DNA of 64,000 nt from Desulfobacterales bacterium HSG16 (GTDB taxonomy: Bacteria > Desulfobacterota > Desulfobacteria > Desulfobacterales > HSG16), in contig JAUCGE010000003.1 in assembly GCA_030377965.1 (NCBI GenBank), positions 33,096 to 97,095 on the forward strand, given 5' to 3'. Shown piece after piece: positions 27,337 through 35,935 of the stretch (position 1 is its first letter; the number at the start of each line of letters is the position of its first letter). A program made the translations under genes and the position numbers. A model generated the notes under the pieces. The model was not told where the DNA came from and made no database searches. It saw only the letters and a program-made list of their open reading frames with translations.

Positions 27337-27715
27337 GAGACCTCCCTTGCAGAAAACGGTTCGAAACCATAGTCTCCAAAAGGGCCAGACCATCTTCAAT
27401 GTTGAGTGCTGTGTGAAGATCCTGCATTTTCAACCCGAGTTGTATCAATGTTAGGACAACCTCTTTTTTCATGCCCACAAGAACCGTTTCGGTTCCCATG
27501 AGCCTGACCATTTTAGCGGTTTCCACTAAAAGCCTTCCAAGGAAGCTGTCAACAATATTTACGGCAGAAACATCAATCAACAGACCTTTTACGCCTGTAC
27601 GCTCTATCCTTCTTAATATTTCTGTCTGAAGTTCCCTGGCCGCATTGTCATGAAGCTCTGTTTGAATCGGAACAATGATATTATTACCAATTTTCAGAAT
27701 CGTAACGTCTCCCAT
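27314..27715 (-). CDS. rsbS: RsbS stressosome STAS protein
   Basis: A 133-aa single STAS domain forming, with RsbR, the icosahedral stressosome core. The phosphorylation loop reads VNIVDSFLGRLL with Ser57 in the position of the RsbS acceptor, followed by the family segment GLKMQDLHTALNIEDGL. Order rsbR-rsbS-rsbT and the tight overlaps are those of a standard RsbRST module. The C-terminus has a short extra tail (about 15 residues, SNRFLQGRSHAKFKTE) beyond the usual end. Confidence 0.93.
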   Translation of the reverse strand: MGDVTILKIGNNIIVPIQTELHDNAARELQTEILRRIERTGVKGLLIDVSAVNIVDSFLGRLLVETAKMVRLMGTETVLVGMKKEVVLTLIQLGLKMQDLHTALNIEDGLALLETMVSNRFLQGRSHAKFKTE

Positions 27716-27733
27716 ATCTCATTTCCCCCTGAT

Positions 27734-28570
27734 TCAGTGCATCTGTTGATCAGTCAGTTCAAGGGCGAGCTGAAGGCCGTCTGCCATCGTTGTTCTGGTG
27801 ACAACTCCGCCAAGATCGACACCAAGTTGTACCAGAGTCTGAGCAATCCTTGCCCTGACACCTGTGATTATACATTCTGCTCCCATGAGTTGCGCTGCTG
27901 AAGCTGCTGTTATCAGGTGTCTTGCCACCAGAGTGTCTACAACTGGAATGCCTGAAATATCGAGAATAGCCACTTTAGATTGACTGTTTTCCAGAGCTTC
28001 AAGAAGTATTTCCATCATCATCTGAGTTCGTTCACTGTCAAGCATTCCGATCAGAGGAATCATTATAATTCTGTCCCAAACTTTGACAACAGGAACTGAA
28101 ACCTCCTTGAATGCCTGCTGCTGCTCATTAATAATTTCTTCCCTTGACTCCAGATATGTTTCAAAAGTATTGATTCCAAGCAGATCAATTAACTGGTTAA
28201 CTGCCATAATGGCATCGGCAAGTTTTTTTTCATCAAATTCATCCTGGAGAACCGGAAATATCGAATTTTTCATGGAAAACACGAAAATAGCGGTTTCGGA
28301 AGGTGTGATGTTCTGAAGAGTCATTTTACGGCTCATGGCTGCAAGTATCTTCAATACCTTCTGATAGGAGTCATTAGCCTGATCGTCCTGGTCCGGCATG
28401 ACATTAATGAAATGCCCCAGAATATCCAGAGTCATTTGTTTTGTTTCATCAATACCCACGGCTTCCACAAGAGATCTGGCGCGAAGGATGAGCTGCTTGT
28501 TCCACAACTCAAAAATTTTCTCCCGGTGTTTTGATAAAAGTAACGATACTTCTTTGTTCAATGCTTTCAT
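27734..28570 (-). CDS. rsbR: RsbR co-antagonist with RsbRD-type N-terminal domain
   Basis: A 278-aa protein: residues 1-145 form an all-helical RsbRD_N-like sensor domain without a recognisable cofactor motif, followed by a coiled linker and a STAS domain (about 155-275) starting VPVVKVWDRIIMIPLIG. Phospho-acceptors fit Thr213 in VVDTLVARHL and Ser179 in LDSER (the site that is Thr in Bacillus RsbR). This is the only RsbR in the window, so a single-type stressosome is predicted. It follows cheR by 111 bases and precedes rsbS by 18. Confidence 0.92.
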   Translation of the reverse strand: MKALNKEVSLLLSKHREKIFELWNKQLILRARSLVEAVGIDETKQMTLDILGHFINVMPDQDDQANDSYQKVLKILAAMSRKMTLQNITPSETAIFVFSMKNSIFPVLQDEFDEKKLADAIMAVNQLIDLLGINTFETYLESREEIINEQQQAFKEVSVPVVKVWDRIIMIPLIGMLDSERTQMMMEILLEALENSQSKVAILDISGIPVVDTLVARHLITAASAAQLMGAECIITGVRARIAQTLVQLGVDLGGVVTRTTMADGLQLALELTDQQMH

Positions 28571-28681
28571 TTACACGATCCTCCCCTGTATCCAGATATT
28601 TGCATTTTTGTTATTAAAAGCTTCATTGGTTTTGAAGCTGTATTTGATTAATAGGCTTATCGTTAAGTCTATCCAATTATT

Positions 28682-29515
28682 TTATTTGTAATAGACAATA
28701 TAGCCGCCTGCTCTTTTGAGCTTGAAAGCTGTGCTGATTCTTCCCGGAGACTCGCTGGAACCCAGGAAGACATAGCCGCCCTCGTTGAGGGCAACATAAA
28801 ATTGATCCACCAGGCGCTTTCTTGAAATATCATCAAAATATATTAACAGATTCCTGCAGAAAATAAAATCAAATCCTCTTTTTTTTCTTATTTCTTTTTT
28901 TTCAGAAAGATTTACATGTTCAAACTGCACCATTTTCTTGACTTTTTTTTGCAGAACATATGATTCGCTATCTTTTTTTATAAAATAGCGGTCAAGGTAT
29001 TCCTGGGGTACATCTCTCAAGCTCCTTTTCCCATAAACCGCTTGTTTTGCCTTACTGAGAACCGTCAAGTCTATGTCGTTTGCAATAATCTCGATCTTCC
29101 AGGTGGAAAAATAATTAAGCATTTCAAGCAGGATGATGGCTATGGTATAAGGCTCTTCGCCTGTTGAACATCCAGCAGACCAGATTCGGATTGTATTATC
29201 TTTTACAGCGTTTTTTTTCTTTTCGACTTCGGACAGGCAATGTTCGGCAAATGCCTGCAATTGAGGGAAATCTCGAAAAAAATAGGTTTCGTTTATGGTC
29301 AGAAGATCAGTCAGCTTCTGGAATTCCTGATTGACAGGATCTGCAAATCTGAGCATCCGGATGTATTCCGCAACCGTCTCTACGCCCAGTTCATCTATTC
29401 TTTTCCCGATTCGCTTTGAAATAAAATAGAGCTTTCTGGACTCAAAACGTATCCCTGTCTTTTTGTAGATAAAATCGCTCAGAGTATCAAATTCTTCGGC
29501 TGTAATATTTGCCAC
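28682..29515 (-). CDS. cheR: CheR chemoreceptor glutamate methyltransferase
   Basis: A 277-aa SAM-dependent methyltransferase. N-terminal helical domain (residues 1-75), then the catalytic domain with RIWSAGCSTGEEPYTIA (SAM motif), IIANDIDLTVL, and the FDFIFCRNLLIYFD motif. It methylates receptor glutamates and, with CheB in the same operon, implies adaptation of one or both receptors encoded here. No TPR extension. The NWETF-type docking peptide is absent from both local receptors, so interaction is by the signalling helices or by another tail. Confidence 0.95.
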   Translation of the reverse strand: MANITAEEFDTLSDFIYKKTGIRFESRKLYFISKRIGKRIDELGVETVAEYIRMLRFADPVNQEFQKLTDLLTINETYFFRDFPQLQAFAEHCLSEVEKKKNAVKDNTIRIWSAGCSTGEEPYTIAIILLEMLNYFSTWKIEIIANDIDLTVLSKAKQAVYGKRSLRDVPQEYLDRYFIKKDSESYVLQKKVKKMVQFEHVNLSEKKEIRKKRGFDFIFCRNLLIYFDDISRKRLVDQFYVALNEGGYVFLGSSESPGRISTAFKLKRAGGYIVYYK

Positions 29516-29571
29516 GCAATCTCCCTTGGAATTGAAAACTGAAAATCGTTTGAATTTTCAGTTGACAATCA

Positions 29572-30438
29572 TCAGTCCATAAGTTCTTCACATAATAAAC
29601 GCAGTTCGTCATTTTCCGTTGCCTGCATAATTTTTCCCATTATTTCAAGCACACAATCTTCCTTTATGAATTCTTCATAAATCCTGTCTGCCTGCTCAAT
29701 TGCGTAAACAATGTCTTCTGCATAGATATTGATATCAGCTATCGTATTGACAATGCTACACAATGATTCCGCATCGCCGGTCTTTGATGAAAGGCGTATC
29801 ATATGGGGAAGATAGAGAGGGTCCATCAGAGAAAAATCCCCGTATGGGGCCAGAATTGAAACAAAGTCTTCGGCATCTGTTTTCCGGCATTCGATCTGAC
29901 AGAGCATCTCCAGTATGGCTGTTCGCAGCATGGCCTCTGTTTCGTTGGAAAAAATTTCAAGCATTATTTCAACACTTTCCCTGTCTTCCAGACGGCCAAG
30001 ATATTCTACTGCCGTTATTTTCACATTTACTGACGGATCACGCAGACCTTTCCGAATAGCTGGTAATGCACCAGGAACCCCGGTTGCAAAGAGAGCGTCA
30101 AGGATAAGCTTTCTCACTTCTCCATCAGCATGATCCATGTGCGACTCCAGAAAAAAGATAGCCTCATTACCTTCAGATCCGAATATATCAATGGTGGAAT
30201 TTCTTAAATATGGGTCAGAGGAGCTGAACAAGTCAAAAATTTTTTCATAATTCCCGGAGCATGACAGATTGTTGAGAGAAAATACTATAGCATCTCTTAC
30301 CGCCTGAGACCCTTCGATCTGAAGCCGGTCTATGAGGTGTATCGACATATTGGGATTTTTTGTTTCTGCAATATCCTGGGCTGCGTAAATTCTCTCCGTT
30401 TCATCGGGATCATTCAACGCCTTTGCAAATTCATCCAT
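29572..30438 (-). CDS. HEAT-repeat protein
   Basis: A 288-aa all-helical protein with at least five HEAT-like repeats (for example SDPYLRNSTIDIFGSEGNEA, DGEVRKLILDALFATG and DPSVNVKITAVEYLGRL) in residues 1-190, then a less regular helical end. HEAT proteins act as scaffolds. In Myxococcus xanthus a HEAT-repeat protein (Cpc7) is a known output partner of the Che7 chemosensory system, so a place between cheB and cheR is meaningful. No catalytic motif is visible. Spacing to both neighbours is short (29 and 56 bases), so it is in the same transcript. Confidence 0.85.
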   Translation of the reverse strand: MDEFAKALNDPDETERIYAAQDIAETKNPNMSIHLIDRLQIEGSQAVRDAIVFSLNNLSCSGNYEKIFDLFSSSDPYLRNSTIDIFGSEGNEAIFFLESHMDHADGEVRKLILDALFATGVPGALPAIRKGLRDPSVNVKITAVEYLGRLEDRESVEIMLEIFSNETEAMLRTAILEMLCQIECRKTDAEDFVSILAPYGDFSLMDPLYLPHMIRLSSKTGDAESLCSIVNTIADINIYAEDIVYAIEQADRIYEEFIKEDCVLEIMGKIMQATENDELRLLCEELMD

Positions 30439-30467
30439 TATATATAGCCTCCGATTATCAACTCAGC

Positions 30468-31577
30468 CTATCCCACAGCTTTTATAATTTTGTCTGCAAT
30501 TTCCCAGCTAGGCACAACAATCTCGGCTCCGCCTCTCTGGATAGCCTCATTGGGCATTCCGAATACAATTGCACTTTCTTCACTTTCCGCAATGGTAATG
30601 CCCCCCGCATCTCTGATTTTAACCATGCCGTCCGCTCCGTCTGCTCCCATGCCTGTCATCAATACTCCAATTGTGTCCTGTCCGAAAACGTCAGCAACCG
30701 AATTCATCATAATATCTACGGAAGGCATGAAAGTATGATGGGGCCTTCTTGGTGCCCTGATTACAATCTTTCCATTCAGTTTCCGGAACAGTATCATATG
30801 ATGCCCTCCCTTTGCCAGATATATTTTTCCAGGTTCCACAATCATTCCAAGATCGGTTTCCATGCATTGCATGGAGCTGTGTGCATCAATTCTCTGTGCA
30901 TAGGTATGGATAAACTTGGGAGGCATGTGCTGAACCAGGAAGATTGCAGCAGGCAAATCTTCGGGAAGAAAGGGAAGAACCTCGAAAAGTGTCTTGGGAC
31001 CTCCCGTAGAAATACCCAGCGCAACAGCCTTGAATCCAGGCCCTTTGACCTTTCCTGCAGCTCTGGTCGTCCTGGTCCGTTTGCTTATTCTACGTTTAAG
31101 AGATTCACGCCTTGCTTTCAGATTGGAACTTCCACCACCATCGTGCAAACGGTTTCTGGTCAGTTTTTTGAGTACACCGGGTCGGGCAGCTGCTTTGATT
31201 TTTTTTATGATTTCAGGAGCCACCGGTCCCATCTGCACTGTGACAGTGCCTCCTGGTTTCGAAACATAATCAAAAGCGCCCAGAGCCATGGCTTCAAATG
31301 TGACAACCGCTCCTTCCTGGGTAAGTGAAGAGAGCATAAGCACCGGCGCAATTTCCTCATTTACAATAATCTGCAAGGCAGTGATCCCGTCCATTCCGGG
31401 CATGTTGATATCCATAGTAACAACATCAGGGCGCAACTCCCTGGCCTTGGTCACGGAATCTTCGCCATCCCTGGCGGTAGCGATAACTGTAATGGAGGGA
31501 TCAGACTCTATGATTTTTTTCAGAGAACGCCGCATCAAAGCCGAATCGTCACATATCAGAACTTTAATTTTTTTCAT
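30468..31577 (-). CDS. cheB: CheB methylesterase/deamidase response regulator
   Basis: A 369-aa protein: receiver domain (CDDSALMR, Asp in TMDINMPGMDG, SKPGG) and C-terminal methylesterase with the catalytic triad regions GISTGGPKTL (Ser), QHMPPKF (His) and GMGADGADGM (Asp). The linker of about 50 residues is long and very basic (RRESLKRRISKRTRTTR), which is unusual. It removes methyl groups from receptors when phosphorylated by CheA. It is followed by the HEAT gene after 29 bases. Confidence 0.95.
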   Translation of the reverse strand: MKKIKVLICDDSALMRRSLKKIIESDPSITVIATARDGEDSVTKARELRPDVVTMDINMPGMDGITALQIIVNEEIAPVLMLSSLTQEGAVVTFEAMALGAFDYVSKPGGTVTVQMGPVAPEIIKKIKAAARPGVLKKLTRNRLHDGGGSSNLKARRESLKRRISKRTRTTRAAGKVKGPGFKAVALGISTGGPKTLFEVLPFLPEDLPAAIFLVQHMPPKFIHTYAQRIDAHSSMQCMETDLGMIVEPGKIYLAKGGHHMILFRKLNGKIVIRAPRRPHHTFMPSVDIMMNSVADVFGQDTIGVLMTGMGADGADGMVKIRDAGGITIAESEESAIVFGMPNEAIQRGGAEIVVPSWEIADKIIKAVG

Positions 31578-31651
31578 AGTTTTGCATTGGATTTCAAGTT
31601 TTCAGACATTGGCAGCAGTAAGAACTCCGCTCTGCAATGTAATGTGAATTG

Positions 31652-31685
31652 TAGGGTGGGCAACGCTTCGCTTTTGCCCACCCTA
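31652..31685. repeat. REP-like hairpin TAGGGTGGGCAA...TTGCCCACCCTA
   Basis: A 34-bp palindrome with 12-bp perfect arms around CGCTTCGCTT, in the gap between the cheW-type gene and cheB. Repeats of this sequence type are found widely in unrelated bacterial genomes. Within the operon it may form an mRNA hairpin that weakens readthrough into cheB. Confidence 0.7.
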
Positions 31686-31751
31686 AGTCATTTCCGATGA
31701 ATTAATTGGCAGAAAAACGAGATAATTAAGTACCTAATCAAATATTTATCA

Positions 31752-31827
31752 ACATTAATGTAGGGAAGGCCCTGTGCCTGCTCTTGTAAGGAGGGCAACC
31801 ACGAGGGTTTGCCCCTACAATAAATGT
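31752..31827. repeat. 76-bp intergenic repeat (GTAGGGGCAAACCCTCGTGG family), copy 1
   Basis: Reverse-complement match to 51486-51562, including flanks ACATTAATGTAGGG and CTACAATAAATGT. The core has GGGCAACCACGAGGGTTTGCCC, a GC-rich hairpin. The same core is a very common dispersed repeat in diverse bacteria. The shared AT-rich flanks suggest that the mobile unit is longer than the hairpin. Confidence 0.7.
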
Positions 31828-31849
31828 AACATAATTTATGCACAGGTAC

Positions 31850-33871
31850 TTATTCGGCAATTTCAAGTTTTTTCTTTTTTCCCGACTTCTTTTTCTCTGC
31901 TTTCTTTTTTTCGGAAGGCACTACCATCTTATCCATCTTATCCATTGCTGCCGGAGGTTTCGTTTTGGCCCGTGGATCTTGTGCAATTTCGTCCAGGCTT
32001 CTCAATTCCTCCTCATCAAGTATTTTCCCAACGTTAAGCAAAACGACCATGCGCGCTCCGTGATCAATTTTACATACGCCTTCCATGTAATTGTTAGCAC
32101 CCTCTGAAAGAATTATGCCCGGGGTTTTCTCAATATCCCGCTTGGCAAGCCGCAGGACTTCATTGACCTGGTCCACGCGCATACCGGTTTTATTCCCCCC
32201 TATATCAACAATGATTATACGAGCCCTTTCATCTGCTTCAATATCTTCCAGCCCGAAAAGCTTGCGGATATTAAGAACAGGAACAACATCACCTCGCAGA
32301 TTTGTCATGCCATCAATAAAATAGGGCGCTCGGGGTACGCTTGTTATTTCCGTGACCCTGTTGATTTCCTGAACCTGCATGATGCCAATGCCGTATTCTT
32401 GTTGATTTATTGTGAAGGTGACCAACTGAACTTCATCCATGATCTGCTGGGCCAGAGATTTTTCTTCAAGATCTCTTTTACTCTTTCCTGCCTGTTCTTT
32501 TTTTCGTTTTATATCTGAAAGAACACGGGATGTTTCATGGGAGACCAGAGCAGATTCATCCATAATCATGATAAGACGCTCTCCTTTATTCAGCTTTGCC
32601 ACCGCCTTGAGTTCGTTACGTTCTGAAGCGGCCATTGCAGGAGTTTCATCAATGACGGATTTGGGTATCCTGAGAACTTCATCCACCCAGTCCACAAGAT
32701 AGCCGATAGTCACAGATTCAGACTCCACAACCAATGCTCGCCGGTCTTCCAGGATGTTGTCTTCCAGGATTTCCTTGAACTTGCCCATATTCTCGATAAC
32801 CAGTTCCAGCAGAGGCAGAGTATTTTCGTTGAACAATGCCAGTGCACCTTCCCCGGATTCTGTACTCATTTCAAGGGCGCGTGTACCGGAATTGTAAAGG
32901 TTGCCCCGCATTTTTTTCAATCGTTTTATAGAGGCTTCAACTTCGAGGCTGGATGTGCTGTAGCTTTCAAGCCAGGTTCCAAAATCAGACTCTTTTGCGT
33001 TGAGTACTCCCATAAAATGACTTCTGCTCTCAATAGAACGCCTCAGATTGTCCGCCCATTGACGCTGCCTTTTAACAGCCTTGTCGATCTTTGCGTGGTA
33101 TTCCGAGATCAGGCTGGGAAAACCAAGCAACTGGCGTAAATCAATAATAGGCACCAGATTGCTTCGAATGGTAAAAAGCCCTTTGACATAATCCGGAACA
33201 TTGGGAACACTGGTTATTTCGGTAATTTTGATTATCTCGCGAACCTTGTCGATATCAAAGGCATATTCGTCTCCGGCAACTTTAAATGAAACCAGTTGTT
33301 CTTCAAGTTCTGTTTCATCATCACGGCTGGTCTGGAGATCAGAAACGGATTTCTGAACGTCTTCATTGGACAAGTCTTCAGCATCAATGTCAATTGCCAG
33401 GACTTCTTTTAAATTAAGCTTCAGTATCAGGCGGTTGCCTTCAGCCACCTTTACAACTCCACTTAAATATTCTCGATCTATGCCCCTGCAGACCGAAGGT
33501 GGCGGTTCTTCGTAGGAATCGTTCATACGCATGACCTCGCGCATGCTGTCAACGACAAGCCCTGTCTGCAAACCGCCCACGTCTACCACCAGCAGCCGGG
33601 TATGGTCCGAGGCATCAATGTTTTCCATGGAAAACCTGGCTCGTGTATCAATAACCGGCAGTACATTCCCACGCAGGTTGCATATACCGGCAACATAATC
33701 AGGGCTGCGAGGAATAGGGGTGATATCGGGAAGGCGGACAATTTCTTTGACTATTTCTATTTCCACGCCGAACTCTTCTTCAGCAAGCCTGAACACCACC
33801 AGTTGCCTCTCGCCAGACTGCCCATTATCCACTACGCCCGTATTTTCCATATTGTTCAATACTTCTGGCAT
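31850..33871 (-). CDS. Triple CheW-domain scaffold with CZB-like insertion
   Basis: A 673-aa adaptor protein. Three CheW domains are clear, each with its IPRSPDYVAGICNLRG-like signature: about 21-160, 190-445 and 480-620. The second is split by a helical insert (about 253-375) resembling a chemoreceptor zinc-binding (CZB) domain: H259 and W272, then SDFGTW (usual C-x-x-G-x-W with Cys replaced by Ser), but the later His ligands are lost. The C-terminus is Lys/Glu-rich (650-670). It would link several CheA and receptor units in one array. It lies between the double-tip receptor gene and a REP-containing gap before cheB. Confidence 0.9.
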   Translation of the reverse strand: MPEVLNNMENTGVVDNGQSGERQLVVFRLAEEEFGVEIEIVKEIVRLPDITPIPRSPDYVAGICNLRGNVLPVIDTRARFSMENIDASDHTRLLVVDVGGLQTGLVVDSMREVMRMNDSYEEPPPSVCRGIDREYLSGVVKVAEGNRLILKLNLKEVLAIDIDAEDLSNEDVQKSVSDLQTSRDDETELEEQLVSFKVAGDEYAFDIDKVREIIKITEITSVPNVPDYVKGLFTIRSNLVPIIDLRQLLGFPSLISEYHAKIDKAVKRQRQWADNLRRSIESRSHFMGVLNAKESDFGTWLESYSTSSLEVEASIKRLKKMRGNLYNSGTRALEMSTESGEGALALFNENTLPLLELVIENMGKFKEILEDNILEDRRALVVESESVTIGYLVDWVDEVLRIPKSVIDETPAMAASERNELKAVAKLNKGERLIMIMDESALVSHETSRVLSDIKRKKEQAGKSKRDLEEKSLAQQIMDEVQLVTFTINQQEYGIGIMQVQEINRVTEITSVPRAPYFIDGMTNLRGDVVPVLNIRKLFGLEDIEADERARIIIVDIGGNKTGMRVDQVNEVLRLAKRDIEKTPGIILSEGANNYMEGVCKIDHGARMVVLLNVGKILDEEELRSLDEIAQDPRAKTKPPAAMDKMDKMVVPSEKKKAEKKKSGKKKKLEIAE

Positions 33872-33915
33872 ATTTAACTCCTTAATATTTGCAGAATAAG
33901 AGACAAAATTAATAT

Positions 33916-35862
33916 TTATCCAATATTCTGCATTTCGTCAGCCTGGCTGGCAATATCTTCAATGGCCTGTGCAATGAGCTGCATCCCTTTGCTGCCTTCT
34001 TCCGCTGTACTGGATGCTTCATCTGCAACCCTGCTGGCTTCTTCTGCTGCGTTGGCAATTTCAAGCACAGCCTTGTTTGCCTGTTCAAGGGATGTCAGGG
34101 CTTCGTTTGATCCCCGGTTTATAACAATGACCCCATCTTGAATTTCGACCATATCTGCTTCAATGGTATCTAGGTTGTCTGTACTCTTTTTTGCGCTTGC
34201 TACTTCCTGGGCGGCGATCTTTCCTGCCATCTCAAGATCATTGGCAACCACGTTGATATGGTTCTGCATTGCCCGAACCATATCCTTTATTTTTTCTGCA
34301 TTTTCAGATGAATCGTTAGCCAGGGTTCGTATGTCACCAGCAACCACGGAAAATCCCCTGCCGAATTCACCAGCTCGTGCAGCTTCAATAGAACCGTTTA
34401 CTGCGAGCATGTTTGTCTGAAGTGCAACGTTGACGATTTTATCTACAATCTTGTTAATGTTATTGGTCCGCTCATCCAGAACTCTAACAGAATCGACAGA
34501 CTGGGAAGCTGATTCCGAGGAATTTCCGATATTGGCTATCAGATTGTCCACATTAACTTTGTTCTTTGCCACTACATCTTTGATAGCGTTGATTTTTTCT
34601 TCCGAACTCTTGGCTCGCTCACCCATACCATTGAGAGCTATTTCCAGCCTTTCACCAAGTTCCTTATTGGCATCAGCAGCCTTGCTCTGGCTCTGTGCGC
34701 CTTTGGAAATTTGCTCCAGAGCTGTCATTATCTGGGCTGAAGAACTTGTGGCTTCCTCAATATTTGCCGAGAGCTGTTCGGCAGCCGCAGCGCAGTCTTC
34801 TGCTGATTTCTGGCTGTCAACGGAATTTCTCAGGCTGTCGGTCAGTTCGGCCAGTTCCTCGGAAGCGCCCTGCATTTCATTAAAAGCCTTATTCTGCTGC
34901 TGAACACCTTTGCTGGCCTCTTCGGCAGCACTGCCCTGTTCTTCGGCATTGCTTGCAATATCTTCAGAGCCTTTGGTGAAATCTTCCGAGTTGGTAAGCA
35001 CATCAGCAGCGTTTTTTGCAATTTCCATTGAACCTTCGACAATTTCTTCTATATCAATAAAAATCTGCCCCAGGTCTTTTGTAATTGTCTTGGCTTTTTC
35101 AACTTCATCCAGCGCACTTTTTGTCGATGTTTCGATTTCTTCGACCACCTGCTGCACTTGTTCCTGGATATCGTCCACGACATTTCTGATTTCTCTGGCG
35201 CTTGATTCGGAAGTTTCCGCCAGATTTCTGACTTCATCCGCAACAACAGCAAATCCTCTGCCGTGTTCCCCTGCTCTGGCTGCTTCAATAGCTGCGTTCA
35301 GTGCCAGAAGATTGGTCTGATCAGCAATTCTAACCACTGCTCCGACAATCTCACCAATCTGATCGGAATTTTTTTCAAGCTCGCGGATCAGTTTGGTCGA
35401 TTCCACATTGCCTTTAGAAGAATCCTGCACACCCCTGATCAGGGCATCAATATCAGAAGTCGTCTGTTTCAGCAGCAACTGGAGGTTCTTTCCTTTATCA
35501 AGAGAAATTTTTGAGCGTTCATCCGCAAGCTCCGATGCTTTGCTGATTTCTCCTATGGCTGAACGAGATTCTTCGGCTGCGGCAGATGCCTGCTCCGAAG
35601 CTGTTGCAACAGCTTCCATAGTTTTTCCAAGTTCTTCTGAAGATCCAGCTGCCTGCTCCAGAGAAGATGTCATCTGCTCTACGGCAGATGCCAGTTTTTC
35701 AGCAATTGACTGCTGCCGGGCCATGGTTCTTGCCCTCGCTTTTTCCTGAGCCATTTTTCGGGCTTCTTCGCGTTTTTTCGTCAGTTCTTCGGTGTTGTTA
35801 TCATCTCTTTTGGTTGTGATACCCGTTTTAACAGCTCCAGGTCTCGCCAGTTGTTTAGCCAT
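33916..35862 (-). CDS. Soluble chemoreceptor with two tandem signalling hairpins
   Basis: A 648-aa methyl-accepting protein with no membrane segment and no recognisable sensor domain. It has two full signalling tips exactly 300 residues apart: [21 protein letters not shown] (about 179-199) and [23 protein letters not shown] (about 477-499). Ala/Glu/Ser-rich heptads flank both. The second tip departs from consensus (NGSI for NAAI). Residues 1-60 are highly charged. It probably arose by internal duplication and would present two CheA/CheW contact sites per chain. It sits after the Hsp70 gene (73 bases) and before the triple CheW gene. Confidence 0.9.
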   Translation of the reverse strand: MAKQLARPGAVKTGITTKRDDNNTEELTKKREEARKMAQEKARARTMARQQSIAEKLASAVEQMTSSLEQAAGSSEELGKTMEAVATASEQASAAAEESRSAIGEISKASELADERSKISLDKGKNLQLLLKQTTSDIDALIRGVQDSSKGNVESTKLIRELEKNSDQIGEIVGAVVRIADQTNLLALNAAIEAARAGEHGRGFAVVADEVRNLAETSESSAREIRNVVDDIQEQVQQVVEEIETSTKSALDEVEKAKTITKDLGQIFIDIEEIVEGSMEIAKNAADVLTNSEDFTKGSEDIASNAEEQGSAAEEASKGVQQQNKAFNEMQGASEELAELTDSLRNSVDSQKSAEDCAAAAEQLSANIEEATSSSAQIMTALEQISKGAQSQSKAADANKELGERLEIALNGMGERAKSSEEKINAIKDVVAKNKVNVDNLIANIGNSSESASQSVDSVRVLDERTNNINKIVDKIVNVALQTNMLAVNGSIEAARAGEFGRGFSVVAGDIRTLANDSSENAEKIKDMVRAMQNHINVVANDLEMAGKIAAQEVASAKKSTDNLDTIEADMVEIQDGVIVINRGSNEALTSLEQANKAVLEIANAAEEASRVADEASSTAEEGSKGMQLIAQAIEDIASQADEMQNIG

Positions 35863-35935
35863 GCTTTTTTTCTCCTCGTCTATCCAATTTCAAGGTTTTA
35901 TCAAAAAATCAACTGTCATTGCTATCCGTATCTGC

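Noticed and set aside
28571..28681. Possible operon break between cheR and rsbR
   Set aside because: The 111-base gap holds no terminator-like hairpin with a T-tract on the minus strand, so a break is not supported, though an internal promoter is possible.
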